A DNA stretch of 64,000 nt from Luteococcus sp048595755 (GCF_048595755.1 NZ_CP184360.1:2480001-2544000), one strand, 5' to 3'; shown: positions 32,942-42,397, counted from the stretch's first letter. Notes: generated from the sequence alone by a model not told the origin. Translations and numbers: made by a program.

Positions 32942-33865
32942 ATGAGCAAAGAGCAGCTGGTTGTCACCGTGCCCACCGTCGAGCTTCGTGATGCCCTGCA
33001 GGGCGAGCTTCCCGACGACGTCCGCGTGGAGGTCTGGCCGATGGAGGGGCCCTCCGGCCAGGACCACATCGATCTGGCGGTGCTGCCCTACATGGCGCCC
33101 CCCGAGCTGCTGTCGACCCTGCAGGGCGAGAAGATCACCACGATCCAGAGCCAGGCCCTGGGCTATGACAACGCGGAAAAGCACCTGCCCGAAGGCATCA
33201 CCCTGAGCAATGCGATGGGCGTGCACGAGGGAGCGACGGCGGAACTGACCGTCGCCCTGGTGCTGGCGGCCCAGCGCGACCTGGACCTGTATTTCGCGCA
33301 GCAGCGTGAGGGTGGTTGGGAGCAGCAGTTCAGCCCCGGACTGCAGGGCAAGACGGTCTTGTTGGTGGGCACCGGCGGCGTGGGCCAGGCGATCCACGAC
33401 CGCTTGGAGCCCTTCGAGGTGGAGGTGGTGCGCAGTGCCTCGCGTGCTCGCACCGATGAGCGCGGCACGGTCCACGGACCCGAGGACCTGCCCAGGCTGG
33501 TGGGTGAGGCCGACGTCGTCATCCTGGGGACACCGCTCACCGAGCAGACCCGCCACATGTTCGATGCCGAGATGATCGCCAACATGAAGGCGGGGGCCCT
33601 GTTGGTCAACATCGGTCGCGGCCCGCTGGTCGACACCGACGCGTTGGTGCAGGCCGTGAGTGAGGGGCGCATCCGCGCCGCGCTCGACGTGATGGATCCG
33701 GAACCGTTGCCCGCGGACCATCCGCTGCGCAGCCTGCCCGGTGTGCTGTTCACCCCTCACGTGGGTGGCCGTAGTGCCAGCATGCAGCAGCGTGTGGTGG
33801 CCCTGCTGCAGGAGCAGGTTGGGCTGATGCGCCAGGGCAAGGAGGCAGCCCACCGGGTGCTGTGA
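32942..33865 (+). CDS. NAD-dependent D-2-hydroxyacid dehydrogenase family protein
   Basis: 307 residues from ATG 32942 (CAGAAT 6 bases upstream, no SD). Rossmann motif LLVGTGGVGQAIHDRL. The family signature ADVVILGTPLTEQTRHMF then GALLVNIGRGPLVDTDALVQ carries the Arg. Glu in ALDVMDPEPLPADHPL and the His in LFTPHVGGRSASMQQR complete the catalytic set. The substrate may be glycerate, phosphoglycerate or another 2-hydroxyacid. The N-terminal substrate domain is short and divergent. Confidence 0.85.
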   Translation: MSKEQLVVTVPTVELRDALQGELPDDVRVEVWPMEGPSGQDHIDLAVLPYMAPPELLSTLQGEKITTIQSQALGYDNAEKHLPEGITLSNAMGVHEGATAELTVALVLAAQRDLDLYFAQQREGGWEQQFSPGLQGKTVLLVGTGGVGQAIHDRLEPFEVEVVRSASRARTDERGTVHGPEDLPRLVGEADVVILGTPLTEQTRHMFDAEMIANMKAGALLVNIGRGPLVDTDALVQAVSEGRIRAALDVMDPEPLPADHPLRSLPGVLFTPHVGGRSASMQQRVVALLQEQVGLMRQGKEAAHRVL

Positions 33866-34008
33866 TCCGGACGGCCCGTCGCCCGAGCCGGGGTGTGCAG
33901 CCAATGGCTCGGGCGGTGGGGCTCGGGCGGTGGGCCTTCTGCCTTGTCGAGGGGCGATAGTGTCGGTGCGACAGCAGACACAACAGCAGAACTCGCGATG
34001 GAGCCCCG

Positions 34009-37000
34009 ATGGACAGTCTGGCCAAGGTCAGTCTCAAGAACCGCGCACTGATTGCACTGATCACCGTCTTCGTCACGGTCTTCGGTGGCCTGACCGCCTC
34101 GGGATTGAAGCAGGAACTGATCCCGTCGCTGGAGATCCCCAGCGCCTTCATCATGACCAGCTATCCGGGCGCCAGCCCGCAGGTGGTCGAGGAGCGGGTC
34201 ACCGGCCCCATCGAGCAGGCCGTGCTCTCGCTGCAGGGCTTGGAGGGCTACACCTCCACCTCGGCAACCGGCATGTCGACGGTGACAGTGAACGTGGAGT
34301 ACGGCTCCCAGATGGCCCAGGTGCAGCAGGAATTGCAGGCCTCGGTGAGCCGGATCAAGGGCACGCTGCCGGAGGAGGCCGATGCCCAGGTCTTCACGGG
34401 CTCCTTCGACGACATGCCGGTGCAGGTGCTGGCCGTCACTGGTGACGGGACACCGGAAGAGCTGGCGCAGCGGCTGCAGACCATCGCAATCCCGGAGATG
34501 GAGAAGCTGCCCGGCGTGCGGCAGGTGACCATGTCGGGTGCACGCGCGCAGCAGGTCCAGGTCACCCTTGACGACAAGAAGCTTGCGGCCGCCGGGTTGA
34601 GCCGAGCACAGGTGCAACAGGCGATCGCTGCCTCCGGTGGGCTGGTCTCGGGCGGTTCCCTGAAGGACGGGAAGCAGGACCTGGCCGTCACCGTCGGGGA
34701 GCGGCACGATTCGGCCCAGAAGGTGTCCAAGATCGCCCTGGTGGGGCAGGCCGCGAGCCCCGGCGGGGCTGGGGGAGCAGGCGGTGCCGCCGGCCAGGCG
34801 CCCAGGCCGGTCACCCTGGGTGATGTGGCCACGGTGAAGCAGGCCGACGCTCCCGCCACGTCGATCTCACGCACCAACGGCAAGCCGAGCCTGTCGCTGG
34901 CGATCACCAAGACCCCCGACCGCTCCACCGTCGAGGTCTCGGAGGCCATCAACGAGGCGCTGCCGGGGATCGCCGCGGCCATGGGCAGCAATCCGGAGTT
35001 CACCACGGTCTTCGACCAGGCACCGTTCATCACCCAGTCGATCCACGACATGCTGGTGGAGGGCGGCCTCGGCCTGCTGATGGCCGTGCTGGTGATCCTC
35101 GCCTTCCTGCGCAGCCTGCGCTCCACGCTGGTCACCGCCGTCTCGATCCCCACGTCCATCCTGCTCACCCTGATCGGCTTGCGGGTGGGCGGCTACAGCC
35201 TCAACATCCTCACGCTGGGCGCCCTCACCATGGCCATCGGCCGTGTGGTGGACGACTCGATCGTCGTGGTGGAGAACATCAAGCGGCACCTGTCCTACGG
35301 GGTGCCCAAGATGCAGGCCATCCTGGTGGGCGTGCGTGAGGTGGCCACGGCGATCACCGCGGCCACCATCACCACCGTGGCGGTCTTCCTGCCGATCGGT
35401 CTGGTGGGCGGGCAGACCGGTGAGCTCTTCCGACCCTTCGCCTTCACCATGACCATGGCGCTCATGGGCTCGCTGCTGGTGGCGCTGACGATCGTGCCGG
35501 TGCTGTCCTACTGGTTCCTGGAGGACCCGGACGAGGGCGTGGAACCGGCGGCGGTCGAGGAACGGGCGCACGAGAAGGAACGCCGCAGCCTGCTGCAGCG
35601 GACCTACCTGCCTGCCCTCGGGTGGGCACTGCGGCATCGCTGGCTCTCGGTGCTGCTGGCGGTTGCCCTGCTGGCCGGCAGCGTCGCACTGGGCAGCACC
35701 CTCAAGACCGACTTCCTGGGCAATGCCGGCATGAACACCCTGACCGTGCAGCAGCAGTTCCCGCCCGCCCTCACGCTCCAGGAGCAGGGGGCACGGGCCA
35801 GTCAGGTGGAGAAGGCCTTGCTGGACGTCGACGGAGTGGAGACGGTCCAGACCACCATCGGGGGTTCGGGCATCGAGGCCATGTTCAGCGGTGCCGGTGC
35901 GGGCAGTGCTTCCTTCTCCGTGACCACTGACGAGGAGGCCGACCAGCAGGCCCTGGCGCAGCAAGTGCGCGACGCGATGGAGCCGCTGCACAAGACTGGT
36001 GTGATCACTGTCTCCGCCAACCAGGGCATGGGTGGCGGCGACGTCGAGGTGGTGCTCACCGCGCCGGATTCGGCAACCTTGAAGAAGGCCAATGACCAGT
36101 TGCTGGAGGCCCTCAGGACGGTGCCCGACACCAGCAATGTGGCCTCGAGCCTGGCCGCAGACCAGCCGCAGGTACAGGTCCAGGTGGACCAGGTGAAGGC
36201 GGCTCGTCTGGGGCTGGACGAACAGAGCGTGGGACAGGCCGTGCGCGGCATCCTGCAGCCGCAGCCCGTGGCCAAGGTGGAACAGCCCGGCGGCCACACC
36301 ATCGACCTGGTGCTGCAGGCCAAGGAGGTGCCCGAGGGGCTCGACGAGATGCGTGCCATGCCGCTGATGACCACTCCCACCGGGCAGGTGGTGAAGCTGT
36401 CCGACATTGCCACCGTCGAGCGCACCAGCGTGGCCACGGAGGTGGACCACACCGACGGTCAGCGCTCGGTGACCATCTCCCTGACCCCCACCGGTGACAA
36501 CCTGAGCGCCACCACCAGCGCCGTGACCCAGAAGCTCGACGAGGTGCAGCTCCCGGCGGGCGCCGACGCGCAGCTCGGGGGAGTGGCCACAGAACAGGAC
36601 GACGCCTTCCGACAGCTCGGACTGGCGCTGCTCGCGGCCATCGCGATCGTCTACGTGGTGATGGTGGCCACCTTCAAGAGCCTGGTGCAGCCGCTGATCC
36701 TGACCATCTCGATCCCGTTCGCCGCCGTCGGGGCGATCGTGGCGCTGTTGGTCACCGACACCGCCCTGGGTGTGCCCGCGATGATCGGCCTGTTGATGCT
36801 GGTCGGCATCGTCGTCACCAATGCCATCGTGCTCATCGACCTGGTGAACCACTACCGGGAACGCGGCGACGGTGTGGAGCAGGCGCTGGTGGAGGGTTCA
36901 CGTCAACGTCTGCGCCCGATCATCATGACGGCCCTGGCCACCATCTTCGCGATGGTGCCGATGGGGCTGGGGCTCTCGGGCGGCGGCGTGTTCATCTCCA

Positions 37001-37239
37001 AGCCCCTGGCGATCGTCGTGATCGGCGGTCTGCTCAGCTCCACGCTGCTCACCTTGCTGCTCGTCCCGGTGCTCTACCACTTGGTGGAGAGCGGCATCGT
37101 GAAGCGACGAGAGCAGAAGGCGGCGCGACGCACCCAGCGTCGGCAGCGACGCGAGGAGGTGGCGGCGGTCGCCGTGGAGGTGGACCAGCATGGCAATCCG
37201 GTCGAGCAGGTCTCGGTGCCGCGCCGTTCGGTGGAGTGA
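34009..37239 (+). CDS. RND-family efflux permease (HAE1/AcrB-like)
   Basis: 1,076 residues. The first helix (ALIALITVFVTVFGGLTASG) is followed by a large periplasmic-type loop, helices 2-6, a second loop and helices 8-12. In helix 4 the proton-relay pair is present: AIGRVVDDSIVVVENIKRHL. An unusual Gly/Ala-rich linker (ASPGGAGGAGGAAGQ) sits near residue 250. The permease is related to the AcrB/MdtB family of RND pumps that export drugs or lipophilic compounds. No adaptor or outer-membrane gene is nearby, as expected in a Gram-positive. A C-terminal Arg/Lys-rich tail follows helix 12. Confidence 0.92.
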   Translation: MDSLAKVSLKNRALIALITVFVTVFGGLTASGLKQELIPSLEIPSAFIMTSYPGASPQVVEERVTGPIEQAVLSLQGLEGYTSTSATGMSTVTVNVEYGSQMAQVQQELQASVSRIKGTLPEEADAQVFTGSFDDMPVQVLAVTGDGTPEELAQRLQTIAIPEMEKLPGVRQVTMSGARAQQVQVTLDDKKLAAAGLSRAQVQQAIAASGGLVSGGSLKDGKQDLAVTVGERHDSAQKVSKIALVGQAASPGGAGGAGGAAGQAPRPVTLGDVATVKQADAPATSISRTNGKPSLSLAITKTPDRSTVEVSEAINEALPGIAAAMGSNPEFTTVFDQAPFITQSIHDMLVEGGLGLLMAVLVILAFLRSLRSTLVTAVSIPTSILLTLIGLRVGGYSLNILTLGALTMAIGRVVDDSIVVVENIKRHLSYGVPKMQAILVGVREVATAITAATITTVAVFLPIGLVGGQTGELFRPFAFTMTMALMGSLLVALTIVPVLSYWFLEDPDEGVEPAAVEERAHEKERRSLLQRTYLPALGWALRHRWLSVLLAVALLAGSVALGSTLKTDFLGNAGMNTLTVQQQFPPALTLQEQGARASQVEKALLDVDGVETVQTTIGGSGIEAMFSGAGAGSASFSVTTDEEADQQALAQQVRDAMEPLHKTGVITVSANQGMGGGDVEVVLTAPDSATLKKANDQLLEALRTVPDTSNVASSLAADQPQVQVQVDQVKAARLGLDEQSVGQAVRGILQPQPVAKVEQPGGHTIDLVLQAKEVPEGLDEMRAMPLMTTPTGQVVKLSDIATVERTSVATEVDHTDGQRSVTISLTPTGDNLSATTSAVTQKLDEVQLPAGADAQLGGVATEQDDAFRQLGLALLAAIAIVYVVMVATFKSLVQPLILTISIPFAAVGAIVALLVTDTALGVPAMIGLLMLVGIVVTNAIVLIDLVNHYRERGDGVEQALVEGSRQRLRPIIMTALATIFAMVPMGLGLSGGGVFISKPLAIVVIGGLLSSTLLTLLLVPVLYHLVESGIVKRREQKAARRTQRRQRREEVAAVAVEVDQHGNPVEQVSVPRRSVE

Positions 37240-37278
37240 CCTGCCGCCGTCACGTCCTCACACCGTGGCGCAAGGGGG

Positions 37279-37812
37279 TCAGCCGACGCGCTCGGGTAGC
37301 GGGGACGCGTCGTCCTGGTGCCGCGGGCTCTCCTCGTGGCGGTGGCGGAAGACGACGAAGCGCATCATCGTGTACATGAAGGCTGCCTCGGCCGTGGCGG
37401 CCATGAGCCTGGCGAGCTGGAACTGCACCCCCAGCTTGTGCAGCGCCCAGGACAGGCCCAGCACCAAGCAGCCGTAGTTGACGAGCACCACCACCACATA
37501 GCGCAGCAGTTCGCCGCCGACCTTGGAGCGTGACTCGAAGTTGAGCGCCCGGTTGAGCACATAGGCCAATCCCAGGGCGACGATGTAGCCGATGCTCACC
37601 GACCAGCCGTAGGGGATGCGCAGCAGGCGGTAGCAGATGCTCAACAGCGCCATGTCGGTGCTGAAGGTGAACAGGTTGATCAGGCAGTAGCCCACCAGCG
37701 TGGCGGGAACCACCCGGCGCAGGGGAGTGGGGAGCACGCCCCACAGTGCGTCACGGACTCGGTCGAACCGCGCTCGCAGCGCAGCGGTGCGCGTCGGTTG
37801 CTCTCGGGTCAC
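37279..37812 (-). CDS. GtrA-family membrane protein
   Basis: 177 residues from GTG 37812, favoured over ATG 37845 because TAGGCT lies 7 bases upstream in the leaderless position and 37845 touches a terminator arm. Four helices: LVGYCLINLFTFSTDMALLS, VSIGYIVALGLAYVLNRALN, VVVVLVNYGCLVLGLSWALH, LMAATAEAAFMYTMMRFVVF. The NRALNF and RFVVF ends fit GtrA. Likely a helper for polyprenyl-phosphate-sugar handling in the cell envelope. Convergent with the RND gene. Confidence 0.8.
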   Translation of the reverse strand: MTREQPTRTAALRARFDRVRDALWGVLPTPLRRVVPATLVGYCLINLFTFSTDMALLSICYRLLRIPYGWSVSIGYIVALGLAYVLNRALNFESRSKVGGELLRYVVVVLVNYGCLVLGLSWALHKLGVQFQLARLMAATAEAAFMYTMMRFVVFRHRHEESPRHQDDASPLPERVG

Positions 37813-37819
37813 GTCGTCC

Positions 37820-37825
37820 AGCCTA
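37820..37825 (-). promoter_or_regulatory. -10 hexamer TAGGCT, leaderless start
   Basis: Minus strand TAGGCT, then GGACGAC, then GTG 37812. It decides the start of the GtrA gene. Confidence 0.5.
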
Positions 37826-37844
37826 GCCGTCGGTGGAACAGGCA

Positions 37845-37875
37845 CGAGGCCCCGGACCAGTGGTCCGGGGCCTCG
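37845..37875. terminator. Terminator, 14-bp perfect stem
   Basis: CGAGGCCCCGGACC, loop AGT, exact complement. It stands behind the PRC/DUF2382 gene (minus strand) and in front of the GtrA gene. Confidence 0.8.
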
Positions 37876-37913
37876 CGGGATGCGTCATGCGTTCAACGCA
37901 AGTGGGGCTGGTG

Positions 37914-38834
37914 TCAGCCGATCTTGCCGTCGTTGTCGCGATCCAGCTTGTCCTTCACCTTGTCGGTCACGCTGCGGTCGTCGCGCACCTCGCCACGGCC
38001 GGCGCGGGCGTCGACGTCGCCCTCAACCTCGATGCGCTCCTTGGCGACATTCTCGGTAACGGTCTGGTTGTCGGTCACGGTCTCCTTGCCGACGCTGACC
38101 TTCTCGACGCCAACGGTCTCCTTGGAGACGACGGGGCGCTCCTCGTGCAGCACGACCTCGGTATCACCCTCCTCCAGGCGGCCACCGGCGACGCGCTCAC
38201 CGTCGGCGATCGGGGTGCGCTCGACGCGCAGCTCCTCGCGGCTGACGGGCACCTGCACGCTCTGCTGCTCGTTGACGACGTGCTTGCGGATGTGGACGCG
38301 GCCGGTCTCCACCTGCTCCTTGCCCACGTTCAGGCGCTCCTCGTGACGCACGATGTCGCCGTCGGCGAGGTTGGCGTCGCGGTCGACGTCGGCGCGGTCA
38401 CGCTTGACGTCGGCGGTGCCAGCAGCGGCGGTACCGGCAGCGGCAGCCTGGGTGCGGTCGACGTCGACGCGGTCGGTGCGCTCGTCGCGATTCTGGTAGG
38501 CGCTGAGGTCCTGCTCGATGGAGTAGTAGCGGTAGAGCTCCGCCTCCTCGGCCTCGGTGATGTGACCCTCGGGATCGATGCTCGGGGCGCCCTTGATCTG
38601 GTCCTTGGTGTAGGGAACGTGGATCTCGCCGTTGGCCACGTTCTCGCCACGCAGTGGCACGAAGGTCTCCTTCATGCCGAACAGGCCGGTGCGCACGGTG
38701 ACCCACTCGGGACGGCCGGTGGCGTCGTCCAGGTAGACCTGGCCCACGTCGCCAACCTTGTTGCCTTCGGAATCCACCACGACGCCGTAGTAGCGGTCGT
38801 AGTCGTAGGTGCCCTGGTTGATGTTCTCAGTCAT
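37914..38834 (-). CDS. PRC-barrel and DUF2382 (YsnF-like) stress protein
   Basis: 306 residues from ATG 38834 with GGAG 6 bases upstream. The PRC-barrel (about 10-80) includes YYGVVVDSEGNKVGDVGQVY and RTGLFGMKETFVPLRG. An Ala-rich linker with RDRADVDRDANLADG leads to the DUF2382 domain (about 155-270: VRHEERLNVGKEQVETGRVH, HEERPVVSKETVGVEKVSVG). A final highly charged DRSVTDKVKDKLDRDNDGKI ends the chain. Such proteins are linked to general stress and desiccation responses; the biochemical role is unknown. Confidence 0.88.
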   Translation of the reverse strand: MTENINQGTYDYDRYYGVVVDSEGNKVGDVGQVYLDDATGRPEWVTVRTGLFGMKETFVPLRGENVANGEIHVPYTKDQIKGAPSIDPEGHITEAEEAELYRYYSIEQDLSAYQNRDERTDRVDVDRTQAAAAGTAAAGTADVKRDRADVDRDANLADGDIVRHEERLNVGKEQVETGRVHIRKHVVNEQQSVQVPVSREELRVERTPIADGERVAGGRLEEGDTEVVLHEERPVVSKETVGVEKVSVGKETVTDNQTVTENVAKERIEVEGDVDARAGRGEVRDDRSVTDKVKDKLDRDNDGKIG

Positions 38835-39148
38835 GATTCACTCCGTTTCCCGGCCGTTGTGGCCTGAATTGGGTTTCGTGCTCTGACGTCTTCGACGCTA
38901 ATCAGCCGCAAGTCCAGTTGACAACTGATTTCGCCCAGAGAGTGTTTCCTGTGCTCACAGCGAAACGAGTCGGGAGCCACGGTGGCTTCACTACCGCCGA
39001 AGGGGTGTGGCGACGGTGCTGGTGGATGCGCCTTCCAGCGGGGCGATGCCCGCTGCGGGGAGCGCTCGCGGGTAGGCGCTGGGGCGTGCGCGGGAGAGGT
39101 AGTATCTACTGGCCCTCGGAGGGGCCATCAGGATTTCAAGGGGAGCAG

Positions 39149-39712
39149 ATGCCGGTACATGACAGTGGAGACTTCGTCGATCAGGTGAGTGCGGTCAAGG
39201 CCTGGGCCCAGGCCGCACACGAGGTGCTGCTGGAGGCGGCGGCACAGCAGACCACGGTGGAGTACGCCGCGCTGGCTCGCAAGGTGCAGCAGATCTCGGG
39301 GATCCAGACCAAGCAACCCACCTCCAAGTGGATCGGCCCCTTGCTGGGAATGATCGCCCGCAAGTGCCATGCCGAGGGGCTGCCCCTGCTGAGCGCCCTC
39401 GCGGTGCGTCGAGACGGATCGGTGGGCTCCGCCTATGACGAGATCCTGCGTTTTGCCCAGGTGCACGAGGTCTTCGACGATCGTGAGGAGCACGCGCTGG
39501 AGCAGCGGAGGCTGTGCTACCAGCAGTGGGCGGGAAGCCGCGTGAAGCCGGCTGCCGCGCCGCGCAGCACCACCGTGGTGGGCAAGGTGCCCGCCCCACG
39601 CAAGACCGCCGCCCCCAAGCGCGCGGCCAAGGCCGAGCCGCTGCAGGGCAATGTGTGTCCCCGTTGTTTCATGCAGATGTCGCTGACCGGGGTGTGCGAC
39701 AACTGCGACTGA
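39149..39712 (+). CDS. Hypothetical protein with C-terminal zinc ribbon
   Basis: 187 residues from ATG 39149, with GGGGAG 4 bases upstream; a TAGTAT hexamer at 39100 is a plausible promoter. The helical N-terminal domain (AHEVLLEAAAQQTTVEYAAL, then SKWIGPLLGMIARKCHAEGL) resembles small regulatory folds of actinobacterial unknown proteins. After a Lys/Ala/Pro linker the chain closes with CPRCFMQMSLTGVCDNCD, a four-Cys zinc ribbon. Possibly nucleic-acid binding. The 300 bases before it contain only its promoter. Confidence 0.7.
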   Translation: MPVHDSGDFVDQVSAVKAWAQAAHEVLLEAAAQQTTVEYAALARKVQQISGIQTKQPTSKWIGPLLGMIARKCHAEGLPLLSALAVRRDGSVGSAYDEILRFAQVHEVFDDREEHALEQRRLCYQQWAGSRVKPAAAPRSTTVVGKVPAPRKTAAPKRAAKAEPLQGNVCPRCFMQMSLTGVCDNCD

Positions 39713-39727
39713 TCGCGCGGGCGGTGG

Positions 39728-40045
39728 TCAGCTCGGGGCTGCCACCGGCAGCCAGCGGCCCCCGGCACGTCGCAGGATCCAGTACCGTCCGATCACGGCG
39801 ATCCGGTCGACGGCCTCGTGGGCGGCAGCCGTGGCCATCTGGGCCAGCTCCTGCTCCTCCTTGTCGGAGGAGTCCGGCACCGTGAAGCGCACGGTGATGC
39901 GGGCCGTGCCCGCCACCACGTCCACCTGCCGGTCGTCGACGTGGAAGTTCTCGGCAATCGCGGTGACGGCATCGTCGAGGACCGCCTCGGGGCGGTTGCC
40001 GGGACGAAGCCCCAGGATCTCCATCTGCACACGGTAAGAAGGCAC
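39728..40045 (-). CDS. Small hypothetical protein
   Basis: 105 residues from GTG 40045, with TAGAGT 6 bases upstream in the leaderless position. MPSYRVQMEILGLRPGNRPE, then VDVVAGTARITVRFTVPDSS and a central helix EEQELAQMATAAAHEAVDRI: an alternating beta/alpha pattern, soluble, with a conserved-looking IGRYWILRR end. No family recognised. Convergent with the zinc-ribbon gene, 15 bases apart. Confidence 0.65.
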   Translation of the reverse strand: MPSYRVQMEILGLRPGNRPEAVLDDAVTAIAENFHVDDRQVDVVAGTARITVRFTVPDSSDKEEQELAQMATAAAHEAVDRIAVIGRYWILRRAGGRWLPVAAPS

Positions 40046-40051
40046 GACCCC

Positions 40052-40057
40052 ACTCTA
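40052..40057 (-). promoter_or_regulatory. -10 hexamer TAGAGT, leaderless start
   Basis: Minus strand TAGAGT, GGGGTC, GTG 40045; no ribosome-binding site. Confidence 0.5.
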
Positions 40058-40091
40058 GGAGCCGGTGCTGACAATCCCGCGGAGCCTGACT

Positions 40092-40877
40092 TCACAGGTC
40101 GGTGCGCTCACCCCACAGCCCCACCACCAGCAGGACGACGATGCTGGCCACCAGCAGGACGAAGCTGAGCCCCACCGCCAACCCCAGGTTGGACTCGAAG
40201 CCGATGAAGATGGCCAGCGGCATCGTCTGCGTCACGCCCTCCCGGTTGCCGGCGAAGAAGATGGTGGCCCCGAACTCGCCGAGCGCTCGCGCCCACGCCA
40301 GCACGAGCCCCGTGAACAGGCCCCGACGGGCCACCGGCACCATGACGTGCCAGAACAGGCGCGCCTCGCCGGCGCCATCCACGCGCGCCGCTTCCTGCAC
40401 CGGCTGCTCCACCGAGGCGAAGCCGACGCGGGCCGCGCGGACGAAGAAGGGGCCCGCGACGAAGACCTGGCTGAGCACGACCGCCGTCGTGGTGAAGGGC
40501 AGGGTGATGCCCAACTCGGCCAGCGGGCGCCCAATCCAGCCCTGGCGGCCGAAGACCTCCAACATGGCGATCCCGGCCACCATCGGAGGCAGGACGATGG
40601 GCAGGTCCACCAGCATCTGCACGATGCGCCTGCCGGGAAAGTCGACCCGTGCCAACAGATAGGCCAACGGGGTGCCGCACACGATCACTGCGAGCATGCT
40701 GACCACGGTGGTCACCAGCGACAGTCGGATCGCGGAGTGGACCGAGGGGTCGGAGAGCTGGGTGGCCAGATCCCCCTCCAACGCCTGCCAGGTCAAGCCC
40801 GCCACCGGCACGGCCAGCAGGAGCAGCAGCGCCGAGGCGGGTAGGACGAAGGGCCACAGCCCGCGATGGCGGGTCAC
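40092..40877 (-). CDS. modB: Molybdate ABC transporter permease ModB
   Basis: 261 residues. GTG/ATG region at 40877 overlaps the modA TGA by four bases. Five to six helices (PFVLPASALLLLLAVPVAGL, LVTTVVSMLAVIVCGTPLAY and so on) with the permease EAA loop EAARVDGAGEARLFWHVMVP, which docks on the ATPase. Paired with ModA it imports molybdate; tungstate is an alternative. No modC follows: downstream are an unrelated small gene and the zinc-ribbon gene, so the ATPase must come from elsewhere. Confidence 0.88.
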   Translation of the reverse strand: MTRHRGLWPFVLPASALLLLLAVPVAGLTWQALEGDLATQLSDPSVHSAIRLSLVTTVVSMLAVIVCGTPLAYLLARVDFPGRRIVQMLVDLPIVLPPMVAGIAMLEVFGRQGWIGRPLAELGITLPFTTTAVVLSQVFVAGPFFVRAARVGFASVEQPVQEAARVDGAGEARLFWHVMVPVARRGLFTGLVLAWARALGEFGATIFFAGNREGVTQTMPLAIFIGFESNLGLAVGLSFVLLVASIVVLLVVGLWGERTDL

Positions 40878-41701
40878 GTGGCAGGCGGCAGGTAGCCAGC
40901 CTCGTCGAGGACCTGCTTGCCCTCACCCGTGGTCATGAAGTCGATGAAGCTGGCGGCGCCCTGCTGGTTCTTGCCGGCGGTCACCGGGGCGATCGAGAGC
41001 GGCAGCATCGCATTCTGCGCTTGGGGGATCTCCACCGTGCTGAGGCCCTTCTTCTCGGCCGGCACGTCGGTGATGAAGACGATGCCCGCATCGGCCTCAC
41101 CCAGCTGCACCTTGTTGACGATGGGTTGTACCCCCATCTCGCGCGAGACGGTGTTGGCCAAGACCTTGCGGCTGAAGCCCGGCTGCTGCTTGTCCATCTT
41201 GGCGAAGGACTTTGCGGTCAACTTCCAGATCGGCAGGGTCTCGGCTCCCAGCAAGACCTTGGTGCCGGGCTTGGCCAGATCGGTGATGCTCGTCACCTTG
41301 CCCGGGTTCTTGGGCGCCACCACGACGACCAGCGAGGTACGAGCCAGCTGCGCCACACCGTCCTTGGCCACCAGGCCCTTCTGTGCGGTGGTCTTCATGT
41401 CGTCGGGATTGGCGGCGATCCACACATCGGGAGTGGCTCCCTTGGCGAGCTGTTCACGCTGGATCGGGGTGTGGCCCACCTCGAAGGTGGCCTTGCCCAG
41501 GCCGGCCTCCTGATACGCGGCGGCGAGCTGCTTGGTGTGGGCCGCCAGTGCTCCGGGCGCGTAGACGACGACCTCCTGCGTCGCCGTCTGCGAGGACTGC
41601 TGCATCGAGGGGGAGGCAGTGCCACCACCGCCGGCGCCTGCGGAACAGGCAACGAGGGGAAGGACGGCCAGTGCGGCGACGATACCGCGGCGATTCACCA
41701 T
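40874..41701 (-). CDS. modA: Molybdate-binding lipoprotein ModA
   Basis: 275 residues from ATG 41701 (AGGAG 11 bases before). Lipobox LVACSAG places it on the outer face of the membrane. Binding-protein fold: VVVYAPGALAAHTKQLAAAY, then LAKGATPDVWIAANPDDMKT and GEADAGIVFITDVP, the ModA pattern with Ser/Ala/Tyr-type ligand loops. First gene of the modAB pair. The 104 bases upstream, to the sigma gene end, were searched by eye and no ModE-type palindrome was seen. Confidence 0.88.
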   Translation of the reverse strand: MVNRRGIVAALAVLPLVACSAGAGGGGTASPSMQQSSQTATQEVVVYAPGALAAHTKQLAAAYQEAGLGKATFEVGHTPIQREQLAKGATPDVWIAANPDDMKTTAQKGLVAKDGVAQLARTSLVVVVAPKNPGKVTSITDLAKPGTKVLLGAETLPIWKLTAKSFAKMDKQQPGFSRKVLANTVSREMGVQPIVNKVQLGEADAGIVFITDVPAEKKGLSTVEIPQAQNAMLPLSIAPVTAGKNQQGAASFIDFMTTGEGKQVLDEAGYLPPAT

Positions 41702-41805
41702 GACTTGCACAACTCCTGTGTCTGGAACAAGTGGTTCAGACAGAAGTCGTGCGGAGCAGGCCGAAGGTTCCCGTGAGAATTCTCACAGGCTTGGTGGGTC
41801 GTCGA

Positions 41806-42390
41806 TCAGGATGCGCGCAGCTCGCTGCGCAGGTCCTCGTCGCTGCAGGCAGCCACCAGGGTCTCGCGGGCGCGGGCGACGCGGGAACGGATGGTGCCGA
41901 TGCGCACCCCACACACCTCGGCCGCCTGCTCGTAGGTGAAGCCCAGCAGCTGTGTCAGCACGAAGGCCTCGCGTCGTTCGGTGCCGAGCATGGCGATCAG
42001 CGACGTGAGTTCGACAGTGCCGCTGGAGTCCTGGGAGGCGGCGTCATGACTGGCCATCCATTCCGGGCCCCGGGGAGTCTGCGGCCGGGCCATCTCATGG
42101 CGAACCTGGTCGGCGACGACTCGTCGCGCGACGGTGAGCAGCCAGGCCCGGGCGGGTGCTCGGCCCTCGAAGGAGGGCAGTGAGTCCATGGCCCGCAGAT
42201 AGGTGTCTTGGGTGAGGTCGTCGGCCTGCTGCTGACCCGCGAGGTGGGCGATGAAACGCCACACATCGGCCTGCGTGAGACGGATGAATTCACCCAGGGC
42301 CGGTCGATCACCTTCGGCGGCGGCGAGGGCCAACTCGGTGACGCGCGCATCCAGGGCGGCGCGTCCTGCCGGTTTCACTCGCTGGACCAT
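41806..42390 (-). CDS. ECF-family RNA polymerase sigma factor
   Basis: 194 residues from ATG 42390. Region 2: DVWRFIAHLAGQQQADDLTQ and DTYLRAMDSLPSFEGRAPAR (the DDLxQDTYLRA motif). Region 4: EAFVLTQLLGFTYEQAAEVC and GVRIGTIRSRVARARETLVA. No extra sensory domain. It is divergent from a small zinc/Cys-rich protein that is the probable anti-sigma. TAGCAT 7 bases before the ATG suggests a leaderless transcript. Confidence 0.92.
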   Translation of the reverse strand: MVQRVKPAGRAALDARVTELALAAAEGDRPALGEFIRLTQADVWRFIAHLAGQQQADDLTQDTYLRAMDSLPSFEGRAPARAWLLTVARRVVADQVRHEMARPQTPRGPEWMASHDAASQDSSGTVELTSLIAMLGTERREAFVLTQLLGFTYEQAAEVCGVRIGTIRSRVARARETLVAACSDEDLRSELRAS

Positions 42391-42397
42391 GCGGCCG

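Noticed and set aside
34867..36852. 661-codon frame antisense to the RND pump
   Set aside because: His/Gln/Gly-rich translation typical of reverse shadows; the RND protein on the plus strand is clear.
38918..39148. N-terminal extension of the zinc-ribbon protein
   Set aside because: The open stretch before 39149 is Arg/Gly/Cys-rich without pattern and contains the likely promoter; GGGGAG precedes ATG 39149.
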